NCBI RefSeq assembly: GCF_036373705.1
Contig: NC_089863.1
Coordinates: forward strand, 8,644,357 to 8,708,356
Direction: 5' to 3'
Source: Amia ocellicauda
Taxonomy: Eukaryota; Chordata; Actinopteri; Amiiformes; Amiidae
DNA: 64,000 nt
Below are positions 31,510 to 42,972 of the stretch, in pieces. The notes under the pieces were generated by a model. That model was not told the origin of the DNA. It did not search any database and was given only the letters and a program-made list of their open reading frames with translations. Each line of letters opens with the position of its first letter. The stretch's first letter is position 1. The position numbers were made by a program, and so were the translations under genes.

Positions 31510-32975
31510 CTTGGCACTAGGGTTGTAACGGTATGAGATTTTCACGGTATGATAATCGTCTCAGAAAATATGATTGACATGGTTTCACGGTATACGGTAT
31601 TAAACAATCATTATTATTATAATCATCAGCTACAATGACCTTTAAATTAATGACAACAAATAGGGTTTTTTGGTTGAACATATGGTTTATTATAACAAAC
31701 TTTTTATGAGAAATTAATTTATGTGGAAGTATGAGTCTACCTTTTGAAATAATAAAGAAAAGCTGCACATCTCCCATTTGAACAAAATAAGGAATAAGTT
31801 ATTTCTCTTCAGATTAGACAAGAATAAAACAAACTGTTCTACCTCTTGAACAGCATGAATAGAAGAACAAAAAGTGCCAGGTTTTTCCACAACTCTAATC
31901 ATGTCTTTAGCAATGAAATAAGCTTCAGCATGATTCAATTCTTTGGCTTGTTTGGATGTAGGATCTAACTTGATTCCTTTTGCAAGTGACTGTGTGACAG
32001 TTGGTTGAGCTGGATCAGGAAGCATCTTTGCAGAGCTTGACCCTAAAGAATTAACAGAATTATAAACATGATAAAACAAAATAGCATGTAACTACATATA
32101 ACCACATAATGAACCAACAACATGGATGTAAATGGGAACTGAAATGTGGGATATAACTTAGATGGGGCAAACTAATTCAAATGTTTATAATCAAAAACAT
32201 ATCTAATCAATTGAATTCATAAAACCTTAATTATGAATTATTATTTAAGAAAATAATTATAAGATAATAGAGTCTTATGAAATGTATTTTATTTCCTCAG
32301 ACATTCTGGGTTGTCTGATATAATTTGTCTGGATTCTATGATTTAATACAAATACATTATTGAAAATGCAATCAGATGAAATGTAACAACTTTTGTTTGT
32401 CTGCACAACAGAGGTTTACTAAATTAAAACATGGACAAAAAACAATATATTCCTTAAATAATGTTTAAATAAACTTTATTATTATTGTTGTTGTTATAAC
32501 TTTAAGTAGGCTACATTCTATTGTACAATAGTAATATATTTCAGTCATTTATTTAAGCTAAACCAAACTTTTATTTTGACAAGTTGTACTAAACACCGAT
32601 GAAATGCTCATTAAGTTTTCTCTCAGAGCAGCTCTGGATATGTTAATGTATCACGTCCTCATATACTGAGTGCACCAGCAGACGCTTTAAACACCATGAG
32701 CGTCACACGTACTTGAGTATGTACTACTAGACGAAACGGTGCTGCTCATTCACACAGACACGCAGAACAAGCAGAATATAGATTTACAGTAGCAGTTTCT
32801 CTGCTGTACATGTATGGGTGGAGTCTAAGCATTCAACTGGAAAGAAGTTGCATATGCGCTGCAGCGCAGGTGAGATCTGGTTTCATTTTTTTCCCCTCCA
32901 AAACCGTGGATAAGCAAATGTTCACGATATGATAATCGTACATGTCAATATCACGATAAACCACCATACGCCATA
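31510..32975 (-). mobile_element. hAT (ZBED-like) element remnant
   Basis: The left end reads TAGGGTTGTAACGGTATG with ACGGTATGATAATCGTC. The right end has GATATGATAATCGTACATG and CACGATAAACC, an inverted relation. The minus-strand frame at 31714-32079 contains TVTQSLAKGIKLDPTSKQ and AEAYFIAKDMIRVVEKPG, typical of ZBED-type hAT transposases. Only an N-terminal piece survives. Confidence 0.65.
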
Positions 32976-33247
32976 AGGTTCTCATATGGAGCCTCAACAC
33001 CAAAAGCTCTGTGTTGTCATACTTAAAAAGGCCAACTTAATATTAAATCATACAACTTCATAAAGCGCCCCAAAACATTTCACATAATTTCTCATTGTCA
33101 ATAATAATAAATGCAATCTAAACACATGACTGTTAGTATATTGTAGTACCTTGTGATGTATTATAGTTATTACTACAGTAGTACAACACATACTGTATTG
33201 TACTTTATTATACTTTATATTATTATATTATATATTTAGTATACTAC
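32976..33247. other. AT-rich spacer
   Basis: Repeats of TACTTTATTATACT at about 33190-33230. No gene. Confidence 0.4.
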
Positions 33248-34090
33248 ATGGCCGCAATACAAGAGTCAAATCCCAAATCAGATTATTACTCTAGATTCCT
33301 AGAGATAGTGCACTTGCCCTCCACTACAACAGCTCACGTTTCCCAGAAGTTGAAAACAGTTTTTGCCAGATTCGGAATTCCCGAGGAAGTGGTGAGCGAA
33401 AATGGTCCCCAGTTTTCCAGCATAGAATTTCAAGAACTGGCCAATCAACTGCATTTCAAACACATCACCTCAAGCCCTCACCACCCTCAGGGAAATGGAC
33501 ATGCAGAGAGAGCAGTGCAAGTCACGAAGAGGATCTTAAAGCAGACAGACCCTCTCACAGCTCTTATGTGCTATCAATCAACCCCCTGTGCCACCACTGG
33601 ATTCAGTCCAGCTGAACTTCTGATGGGCAGAAAGATAAGAACCACTCTGCCCTCCCTGGAGAAAAATCTTCAACCCAGGTGGCCGAACAGAAGGACTGTC
33701 AAACAGACATGAAAAAGAAAGACAAGCGTACTACTACAAGCATTGTCACGAAGCTAAACGTCTGCCAATACTGAGACCTAGAGACACGGTCCTCACAAAA
33801 CTGGACCACGAGAAGGTCTGGGCTTCACCTGCAGTAATCAGACGGGAAAGTGTGACACCTCGTTCCTATGTCATTGAGACGGAACAAGGGGCAGTACTAC
33901 GTCGGAATCGACGCCATCTCCAAGCTGTGCCTAACACACAGACAACATTCACATTTTTCACAAACAAAAGATACTGTTAACACCCAATCTACACCCACTG
34001 ACACAACAGAGTGTACACCAACACAACAAACTGGGGAAACAAACCCCAGCCCTACACATAGACAGATATTAACCAGGTCCAGAAGCTAAG
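33248..34090 (+). pseudogene. Ty3/gypsy retroelement integrase, 3' part
   Basis: Starts within the integrase core (DYYSRFLEIVHLPSTTTAHV). The second catalytic Asp region reads VVSENGPQFSS, with Asn where Asp is expected, and the Glu region reads HPQGNGHAERAVQVTKRIL. A frameshift near 33712 splits off the C-terminal part (RPRDTVLTKLDHEKVWASPAV in another frame), which ends about 34090. No polymerase precedes it. The LTR downstream is not clear. Confidence 0.85.
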
Positions 34091-34507
34091 TTAGTAAGCC
34101 AGTTGTTAGACTGGATCTATAGAGAAAAAACAAACAAACAGATAGACACAGTTGTGGGAAAAGTTAAAGAAAATACCCTAGTTAGGGAGGTAAGAAGGTT
34201 TATTTGAATTGTTGTTCTGTTTATAAGAATGATTTCAGTTATGTTGTCTGTCTATATTGTGCAGAATGTTTATCTGCCAGGTGACCAGTTGTTGTTTGTT
34301 GTGCATGATAAATGTTGAATGTCTAAAAGAAAAGTTTAGACTTTTTGAAAAAAGCGGCAGAAATTGAAGATATTGTTAATTGATTAGCAATGTCACTTTA
34401 AATCTTTACGACAGTGATTGAGTGAAATCGCGAAAGACGACACCACGTGATGTATACAGGAACAGGTACAGAGCGCTGATGCAGGAGGTTTTTAATAAAA
34501 CTAGGTT

Positions 34508-34567
<60 letters not shown>

Positions 34568-35120
34568 TCGTTACTTTAAGAAATTAGGAATTAGCAATAT
34601 TTAACATGAGAAACTAAATAAGCTGTCATTACCTGTAAACACGCAAGGCTCAGAGTGACGTTTCCAGTGACGCATAACGGAGGGAAATTCCCCTGAACTC
34701 TCCTCTTAAAGCGACAGCACCACCACACATGCGCACTAACACCACATCTGAAATATGTACACAGAAGTGCATCTCTATAGAAATTACGCAAACATCTAGT
34801 GTGTTAAATATAAAAAAACTTATAGCAAAATCACTTTCCTCTCCACAGTTTATTTTAACTATTAAATACAAACTATCAAAATAGGAAGATGTACATAAAT
34901 CCATCACCTGTTTTAATCTATGCAAGCTAACAGCAAAACTAGCACAATAAGCAAACCAATAAGGGAAATATTAAATAGCAGTCATTTACTTCATTTCTTC
35001 TCTTCCTGTATGAGACCAGCCACGTGATACATGTTAACACAAGCCAAATGCATTCATCTAAAATAAAAGAAAACACCTAAGCTAGCTAATGTGACTACAG
35101 CTGGAGCTAAAGCAAAGCCT
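34091..35120. other. Downstream of the gypsy fragment, TA repeat, intergenic
   Basis: 34110-34500 may include the 3' end of the gypsy element, but I cannot mark an LTR. A (TA)n run lies at 34510-34562. The rest is intergenic without a recognised gene. Confidence 0.35.
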
Positions 35121-35960
35121 CTACGTAATGCAGTTGTGGTAGAAAATCTGAATGTTTTTATCTACTGACATGGACTCCTTCAGAAAGTTTTCCAGGCTTT
35201 TGACAGTCAGTTTCACCACTTCATTGTCCGTTCTTGCATTCAGCCCATAAGCCGCGTGGGCAGGGAACTTGCACTTTGCGCTGTTGGGGGCGTTTCTGTC
35301 ATAGTTGGTGCAACAGTAGGCCGACCACATGTACTTTGGGATGGCCACCCTGGCCACTTCATTCCTTCGGATCATGTTCCCTGAAGGCGTCACTCCAGTT
35401 ACAACATTAGCCGTGCCCCTGCAGTAGTTATTGAGCCGCATTCTGATCATGTTCTTGTGCTGAGCCCAGGGGCCGATATTGAACTCCCTGACTTGCGGTA
35501 CAATGTTAGTAAGAGTGTAAGTGGCGGCTTTATCATTCGGGTTGGCTTGGTGCGGGTCCAGGTTCAGCTGACCTCTTTCGAAGGAGAACGCATAGATGTA
35601 GTCACTAAGAACGGCCTGCGTGTCCTCAAAGTTCTGGTGATAGTCACCCTGGGGAAAGGGCTGCATTTTGTCCTGGGCCAGCTGGGAAAAGAAGAAGTCC
35701 AAATGAAATACTTTCTCTAAAAGGAGGCTCGCTTTGAGATGGCTAGACTAGAAATGGAAGACAGGACACTCATTAAGGAGTCGATGGAGTCAAGAAGCTT
35801 CACAGAGATTCTTATTTCTCAAAAAAAAAGAAGAAAGAACAAAGAATTTCTCCATTTATGTTACCACTGGAATAACTTCAAATTATAATACTAATGGAAA
35901 AACATTAACATTTTGATTGTTGTATATTGTTTTTTGATTGTTAAATTAAATTGAATAAAT

Positions 35961-36032
<72 letters not shown>

Positions 36033-36650
36033 ATTTATTCAATTTAATTTAACAATCAAAGCAGTATAAAATAAACTAGGTGGCCAGTACATCTGCATGG
36101 CAATTCTGCTCCATTTTACAAACTTTTAGGAAAGGTCAGAAGAACTTATTGCTTCAACACTTTAGGACTAGAAGCCCTAGATTACAGTCCTTCAAAAGGG
36201 ACTCCCTTTGGTAACAACATTGTGGCAACCCAGACATTTGTTTCAGACAATAATAAAACATGTTCAGGTCACTGTAAAAGTAATTTGATTTTTACTTGAG
36301 AAAGATAATTGCATCTTAAAAAGTTTTACTCCTCCTCCTCCTCCTCCTGCTACTACTACTACTACTACTAAAACACTATACCTGTGGCTCAAACATCCAC
36401 AGCACATCGACACGCTTGGCCCCGTCAGATCGTTTGAAGGAGTACGCTGAGTAGACCGGGATGTGGTTGGCCGTGTCGTACAGGGTGGCGTAGTGGGGTC
36501 TGTCTACGAAGCGCTGGCAGATCCTTTTCAGGGAGTGGTCTTCTAGCCACAGGGGAGCTGAACTGCTCACAGTCATCAAATGTTGCCCTCATACTGGCTC
36601 TGACCACGGCAAGAGCATGGAGCCCCAGAAGCAGTGAAAACTCTGAGAAA
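35121..36650 (-). pseudogene. ENDOD1-like: ENDOD1-like extracellular nuclease, damaged
   Basis: Two minus-strand exons. Exon 1 (about 36650-36382) encodes a hydrophobic leader (LLLGLHALAVV), FDDCEQFSS, then after a frame change LKRICQRF, RPHYATLYDTANHIPVYSAY and DVLWMFEPQ before a GTATAG donor. Exon 2 (35681-35121) starts after TTTTCCCAG and encodes MQPFPQGDY, VPQVREFNIGPW, the RLNNYCRGTANVVTGVTPSG block and a final YHNCIT. This order is that of fish ENDOD1-like proteins of the DNA/RNA non-specific endonuclease family. The motif expected as ERGH reads ERGQ, removing the catalytic His. Exon 1 needs a frameshift and lacks the usual segment between the first Cys and LKRICQ, and I found no start ATG. 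Confidence 0.8.
35933..36060. repeat. 128-bp AT palindrome with (TA)n core
   Basis: Arms of about 35 bp (TTTGATTGTTAAATTAAATT and its exact complement) surround an (AT)n run at 35968-36027. It lies in the intron of the ENDOD1-like gene. Such a sequence can form a cruciform. Confidence 0.92.
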
Positions 36651-37410
36651 TTAAGTTGACTACCTCTTTCTTGTGATAAAGCACTGGCCCGGACTACTTG
36701 TGCTATAGGGTTGCATTGTTGGTGTCACGGACTATTATCACTCCTTGTTATGCATATCACATCTACCTGCTCCCCCCACCCCTAATGGCAGCCTTCTGGG
36801 CCACAGAAGATGATACAGACAAGGGTGTTAAAAGAAGCCAATTTTCGAATGCAAAAGAGCTCAGTCTTGACAACAGTGAAATGTTTGCATGTGTGGAATT
36901 AAATATATCAAACACTGCCATGCTGTTTATGGGAGTGTTCCTGATGTTAAACACGTACAGTGACATATTGTTGTATGACTAATCAAAATTAAGTATTTCT
37001 GGTCTTTCATATTCCAAGTGGGATACACTCTTTGTAAACCAAAATAATGACATTCACACGGGTAAGTATGTCGACAGAAGTAGTAGTAGTAGTTGTCTTT
37101 TATTAACCAGGATCCAGTTATGACAGCACAAGATACATAGTTTGTGGTGGAGAGTCTGTTGGAGGGACTCCCCAGTAACGCCAACTGAAAAGTCGAATAA
37201 ATCCAGACAGAGAGATGCATTTCCAACCGAAAGGTTTTAATTACAAGCATCTGCTCAGAAGGGAATTGAGAGGCAATCTCAAGAGCAGACTTAGAAAAGT
37301 ACAGGCACTTTCATGCAGCCAGACAGGAGAGAAAGATAAGAGGCCACATGTCTGTCCTGTGATGAGTGGAAGCTTGGTTTCTGCCTGACACTTCATTAGG
37401 AAAACCCATA
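36651..37410. other. Region upstream of ENDOD1-like, partly duplicated
   Basis: 36670-37260 shows nothing recognisable. 37265-37410 (GAGAGGCAATCTCAAGAGCAG to AGGAAAACCCATA) matches 56452-56606 in the second block. Confidence 0.5.
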
Positions 37411-38078
37411 CACCGATCAGCCATAACATTATGACCACCTGCCTACTATTGTGTAGGTCATCCTTTTACTGCCAAAACAACCCTGACCCATCAAGGCATG
37501 GACTCCACTAGACCTCTGAAGGTGTGCTATGGTATCTGGCACCAAGACATTAGCAGCAGATCCTTTAAGTCCTGTAATTTGTGAGATGGGGCCTCCATGG
37601 AACGGACTTGTTTGACCAGCACATCCCACAGATGCTCGATTGGATTGAGATCTGGGGAATATGGAGGCCAAGTCAACACCTTGAACTCGTGATTCATCAG
37701 ACCAGGCCACCTTCTTCCATTGCTCCGTGGTCCAGTTCTGATGCTCAAGTGCCCATTGTAGGCACTTTCGGCAGTGGACAGGGGTCAGCATGGGCACCCT
37801 GACTGGTGTGCAGCTATGCAGCCCCATACACAACAAACTGAGATGCACTGTGTCTTCTGACACCTTTCTATCAGAATCAGCATTCACTTTTTCAGCAATT
37901 TGAGCTACAGTAGCTCATCTGTTGGATCGGACCGGGCCAGCCTTCGCTCCCCACGTGCATCAATGAGCCTTGGCTGCCCATGACCCTGTTGCCAGTTCAC
38001 CACTTTTCCTTCCTTGGACCACTTTTGATAGGTACTGACCATCAGTGTTAGGTCATAATGTTATGACTGATTGGTGTA
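37409..38078 (-). mobile_element. Tc1-type transposon, internally deleted
   Basis: The element at 37411-38076 (666 bp) starts CACCGATCAGCCATAACATT and ends with the complement, flanked by TA on both sides. The minus strand has transposase pieces ([35 protein letters not shown]) out of order with the usual length, so the middle is deleted. The duplicated block keeps the empty site at 56600-56610. Confidence 0.85.
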
Positions 38079-38150
38079 CAGTGGGGGAAAAAGGTATTTG
38101 ATCCCCTGCTGATTTTGTAAGTTTGCCCACTGTCAAAGAAATGATCTTTT
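38079..38150. mobile_element. Terminus of another Tc1-like transposon
   Basis: CAGTGGGGGAAAAAGGTATT, then TGATCCCCTGCTGATTTTG, is one end of a common fish element. The opposite end of the same family is at 49985-50008. Only about 70 bp remain here, abutting the previous element. Confidence 0.7.
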
Positions 38151-39855
38151 AACATTTAACATTTAGATTCCTGATTTTGCATTTATATTTATATTTAACA
38201 GTTACATTGATATTTAACATTTATATTTAGACAAAATATTTATTTCAAAGTTAGATGTTTTCTTTGCAAATCCCATATTTAGGATTTAGCTAAATATTAC
38301 AAAAAAAACTAAATATTAATGAATGTAGAAAAAACAGCTTAATGAAAACAAGATTTAAGTAAAAAAACAAAATTTTACATTAGAACTGTACCATACATAG
38401 TACCATACCATAGTAAGACTGTGAGACGGTGACCTTGTTTACATAGACACACAGGGAAAGAAATACAGTCCTCTGACCGAACTATAACTGACCTAACAAA
38501 CAAAATGTGGCTGAGTGAGGGATTACAGCAACCCATGGTTACAAACATCACTCCCAGGGGACCAGTGGAGGTATCAGTACATTTTCTCTGCTCAAAGGGG
38601 TTAAAAAAGACTCAAAAGGAATTTACTTTACAGTGGTTTGATCATTTGAATGAGCTGTAAACACTGAATCTGCTACTGTTTTTAAAGAATACGTGATTTG
38701 AATGTTTTCTTCATGGTTGATTTGCAAAATCACTGAGGGATCAGACTATCACTGTGGTCCTGTCACACTCAAGTTGAAGACTTCCAGAGCAAGAGACAGA
38801 TTCACCACTGAGGGCATCTGAGGACACTAAGAGGTATTTTATATGTTTTTTGTATAGATTTGCGGTTGCTGAGTAGATATGGTAGTAGATATGGTATTGG
38901 TAGATACAATGATACAAATTGCCAAGTTTTTTGCAAGATAGCTGTAAGGTTTTTATACTCCTTTTATAAACATTTCTATAAATCACTATATCTATCTATA
39001 TGCAATTGAAGTTGAGCTTTTCAATGTTTTTTTAGGTTCAAAAATCTGTGGATTGTCTTTTTACCAATTCAGTGCAAGTTATGTTTTCATGCTTGACACA
39101 TTTCTTGCCATGTTCAATAAATAAATTCAGCGGTTTGATAATGGATTCATACATGTACATGGGAAATCAAAGAATGACATATTAGAAATATTTTAATAAT
39201 GGTTTACTCAACTTTGTGTGTTTTATGTTATGTACAGGGTGCTGGACATTGTATGACCTTGTCTACCTGAAACATTCTCTTTTGCTCTCTCTCTATTTTT
39301 TTCTCTCTCTCTGTCTTTGAAATTGGTTTCATAAATCATGTCGTAGTTTTTCACTGTCAGTTACTGTCAATATTCATATTAACGATGTTCAAGTGATCTC
39401 TACAAAATTAATGCACACAATTTTATCTGAAACCATGGATCTCTCACTGGCACAAATGGTTATAATTGAAACTTGTATTCCTTATTTTAAACAATCCAAT
39501 CAATTAGGATACTGCATTTTGGGATATCAATATTTCCTTCATGCACAGAAAATAACATAAACCAGAGGCATGATCTAGAATCAACATTCAGAGATCACAT
39601 GAGTGGAAAACCTTCTTTTACATATATCCACAGTCACAGTCAGATCTGACTATGATTCTGTATAGATTGAAGACACTGATAAAACCAGACACTTTTGGAT
39701 CAAAAGTGGATGAGAGACCAGTGCTCTGCCCACACTCCACACAGCGACAAGACACATTGACCAATACTCCACGGTTTGTGTTGTGTTGTTTTAGATTCTT
39801 TACAATTGCAATTCCACATTTACATCTGTGTTATCTTTCTCCATTCCACCCACAG
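38151..39855. other. Intergenic region before copy 2
   Basis: Contains a string of CATTTA/ATTTAAC repeats at 38148-38230 and a CTCT run near 39280-39320. It ends in CCATTCCACCCACAG, a likely acceptor for the 5' UTR of copy 2. No other gene seen. Confidence 0.4.
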
Positions 39856-39894
39856 GCATAATGAACACAGAAAGATGGGACTTTCTCTCTCTGA
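39856..39894 (+). CDS. Gene 2 exon 1: start and first half of signal peptide
   Basis: After the acceptor CACCCACAG, ATG at 39861 encodes MNTERWDFLSL, ending in phase 1 at 39894 before GTGAGT. It is 34 coding nt, as in gene 1, but the residues differ. Confidence 0.6.
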
Positions 39895-40302
39895 GTGAGT
39901 GCATTTTCAATCTCCCGTATAACACTCAAATAGAGGTATCTAATCCAGGTATTTTGTATGTAAACACATTTACATTTGAGGAGCTGTCCAAAGCATTCCC
40001 ACTCCAGAAAATAGAATACTTATCTCTCACTTGAGTCAGTCCATTTCTCTTTATTAGATTATTATGAGTATTATGAGATTCACTAATTAATTGAAAATAA
40101 GTCTCAATGTTATTTATTTTGTCATAACCTAATGAGAATTATACCTTTTATTGTTGGTAGTATTAATGCTATTCAAAATATAGTCTATACTGTATAAATG
40201 TACAAATGCATCATATTTTACTCAAAGGCAATATCGTTTATAAAAACATTTACTGTTCACTACGGTTCTTCAAACCAACCAATCTATTTTGGTTTTACTC
40301 AG

Positions 40303-40335
40303 GTTTGCTGCTGTTCATTCTGAGGTGTAATACAG
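40303..40335 (+). CDS. Gene 2 exon 2: second half of signal peptide
   Basis: A 33-nt phase 1-1 exon between TTTTACTCAG and GTGAGT. It encodes the hydrophobic LLLFILRCNT, which joined to exon 1 makes a standard signal peptide. The last base joins the D8C exon as Asp before PHPC. Confidence 0.62.
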
Positions 40336-40988
40336 GTGAGTTGAGGTAATATTCAATTCATTATAAATGGTAACAAATACCACTTCTACATCTAGCCAGT
40401 TGGTTCCCAGTTTACCTTAAATTACTAATTTTGTTTACTAATAACACTAATTAGTTGTTGAATAAATATAAGCAACTCTATTTTATAATCCTGGCCACTT
40501 AATGCTGAAGGTTATTCTGGTGTTTCAAACAACCAATAAATTACTGATTTTAGTAAGTTAACCAATCAGAAAGAAAAGCTCGTAAATTATAATGGTAACA
40601 TCAAGTCACCAGGAGACAGAATGCTGCCAATTCCTGAACTGCACATTTACTACTTGGATAATTGCTGACAAAATTGATTACTATTGACAATGAAAGGAAA
40701 ACCTGACATTTATAGTACTTCAAGTAGCAATAGTTAATCTGTTATTGTACTAGACACAAACTAATAAGAGCAACAATCTCAAAATTGTACTTTGATGTTG
40801 TTATGCACCCCTTTATAAATTGAGGGTGACTGAGACAACCTGCTGGACTAGAGCTGTCCAGGACTACATTTGGACACCCTCATATATACCCTCAGATATA
40901 GTAACATCTTCCCAGACTGTATGCTTGTGAAATACTTCAGTGTTCTAGACTAATTAAATGCAATAGCCTTTTTTATTTTGTATTCCAG

Positions 40989-41351
40989 ACCCACACCCGT
41001 GCTCCTCCTACATTAGTCTGAATGATTCGTGGCATAATATTGGCTATTCTAGATACGATTACTATGTCAGCTCCATCAAGGACAATGAGTGGTATCGCTT
41101 TGTTGGACCAGCGGGAGACATCCTCCACACAAAATGCATGGAGAATGAACACTGTGGTTCCCGATACCACTACTGGATAGACGGCTCTCACCCCCAAGAG
41201 TCAGAAGGCATCAAACAGGTGCAATTCTGCTTCTTTTATTACCAATACTGCTGCTATTACAGATATACTGGATATGTAAAGGCCTGCCAGGATGGATACT
41301 ACATATACAAGATGGTTTCAACAGATTCATGTTACTATGGCTATTGTACCC
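40989..41351 (+). CDS. Gene 2 exon 3: D8C domain
   Basis: A 121-codon phase 1-1 exon. It keeps the eight-cysteine plan: HPCSSY, HTKC, EHCGS, QFC, YCCYY, KAC, with further cysteines in DSCYYGYC (one more than expected). Landmarks LNDSWHN, WYRFVGPAGD, DGSHP and DGYYIYKM are present. Clearly paralogous to 12258-12641 but well diverged, so the D8C duplication is older or faster evolving than the EGF exons at 49567. Confidence 0.9.
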
Positions 41352-41755
41352 GTGAGTATACATTATTACCAAATCTATTTATATTGATTATGGCATATTA
41401 TACGTTTTATTATTATATTGATGATCATTATTTGAATTTAATAGGGGGGGGTTGCAGTATGTTTGAGGGCTTCCCAATCCTGGTCCAATCACTGCCACTC
41501 ACAGAACTGGGAAGACTTGTTGAATTGTTTTTTCATCAAACAATAATTAAATTAATTGGGTAGTTAAGATTCTCAGGTGGAGCAAGAGATACTGTGGCCC
41601 CACAGGGCTGGGCCTGGGGACCAGTTCGCTCATGCTGAAATACTGAGAAGAATCATAGTTTTCACCACAAAATGTATGTATGTATGTATGTATGTCTGTA
41701 GGTATGCGTGTATCATTGTAATTATGTTGTTTATTTATGTTTTATATTTCTGTAG
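41352..41755. other. Gene 2 intron 3
   Basis: 41440-41650 may be a MITE (GATACTGTGGCCCCACAGGG resembles the right end of the 1015-1335 family). A TATG tetranucleotide run lies at 41673-41695. Confidence 0.35.
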
Positions 41756-41884
41756 GCCATAGCAACTGTGCTGCATCAGTTTGTGGTCCAAATGCACAAT
41801 ATAGTGACAATAATGGAAGCTGCTACTGTGATCCTGGATACAAAATTCTCTCTCAAGTCAAGAAGTCGAGTAGCATCTGTGAGG
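41756..41884 (+). CDS. Gene 2 exon 4: EGF-like 1 with a lost cysteine
   Basis: A 43-codon phase 1-1 exon: SNCAASVCGPNAQYSDNNG then SCYC and SSICE. Tyr replaces the third cysteine (TAT for TGT), leaving five cysteines, so one disulfide cannot form. Confidence 0.85.
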
Positions 41885-42825
41885 GTGAGAATAGTATTTG
41901 TTATAAGATAAATAAATAAATAAACAAACAACTAAGAGAAAACTTCTTAGTTATCCATCGCATAGAAAGTGTCATCTGAGCGTTCCAGTCAGAGAGACTG
42001 CCGGGTCCTTTTCCTTTTTCGGGGCTTGCCCTCAGTCATTCCTCCCACTCCATTGGAATCCAGCTCCCGCGAGGGCCTTCCCACTCCCCTGGATAATTTC
42101 CCTTTGTTTTTTGGGCCCTGGCTTCTCTACCTGACTGTCTCATTGTAGCTCTGCTGTTGCCTTCCATCTCTCCCAAAGGCCTATGAGCTTGTCTGCCCTT
42201 TCCAGAATCTCCTTGACTGATGGTCTTTTTGAGAGATCCAGGAGATAGCAGTTGACCACGAGTCTTTCAACTACTCCCGTGACTGCCAGCAGTCAAGCAG
42301 CCTGGCAGCTCTCACAATTTGCAGAGCCTTGTTGCTGGCCTTCTAACTCACACTATTTCTATGTCTGCCTATGTTTGGGCCAAGCATCCACTTTGCAGAG
42401 CAGTCTCTCAGCCATAGTTCGGAAGCAGGAGACAAGATACATAATCGCGTTCAGGTTTAGGTAGCCAAATCTGGTTCTCAGTACAAACAAAGGCCGGTAT
42501 CCAGTCAAACCATCAATAGCAATCACTGTTTGCTCTGCTCGAAACCTCTGCCAGCACCCACAATGCAATGTGTCTGAGGGTGTGTTGTTCTCCTATGTAA
42601 TATACTTCAGGAGCGGGTTTCATGCCCTTCTTACACAGCGCCCTCCACAGACGACATCCCATACTGTCAACTTTGTTCCCACACCATCACAATTAGTAAT
42701 AACTTAGGACAAAACTAAGGAAGATCAGGTCAATATAACTAAGCTGATGAAATACAGATCTCCATCATGACTTGACTGAGTAAAACAAAGAAAGTACAGA
42801 TGCTATCGATGTCTTTTCTTCACGG
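41885..42825. other. Gene 2 intron 4 with a GC-richer unknown insert
   Basis: 41990-42650 is richer in G and C than the rest of the intron and has no recognised frame or ends. It may be a transposon piece. The expected acceptor at 42824-42825 reads GG, not AG. Confidence 0.35.
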
Positions 42826-42972
42826 ATATTGACGAGTGTGCAAACAGCAACCTCTGTGGTCCCAATGCAAAGTGTACCAACATACCTGGGAATTACAGCT
42901 GTGCCTGTGACACTGGGTTTGTGGCCCCTACTACAGACACTACACAGATAAGCAGTTCAAACCCATGTAGAG
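42826..42972 (+). CDS. Gene 2 exon 5: calcium-binding EGF, acceptor lost
   Basis: A 49-codon frame, DIDECANSNLCGPNAKC, NIPGNYSCAC, NPCR, with six cysteines and no stop. The preceding bases are TTCACGG where a CAG is expected. The donor is GTAGTA, weaker than in gene 1. The exon is probably skipped; skipping keeps the phase 1 frame. Confidence 0.7.

Noticed and set aside
42799..42826. AG at 42799 as replacement acceptor for gene 2 exon 5
   Set aside because: It adds 26 nt, which shifts the frame of the EGF module.
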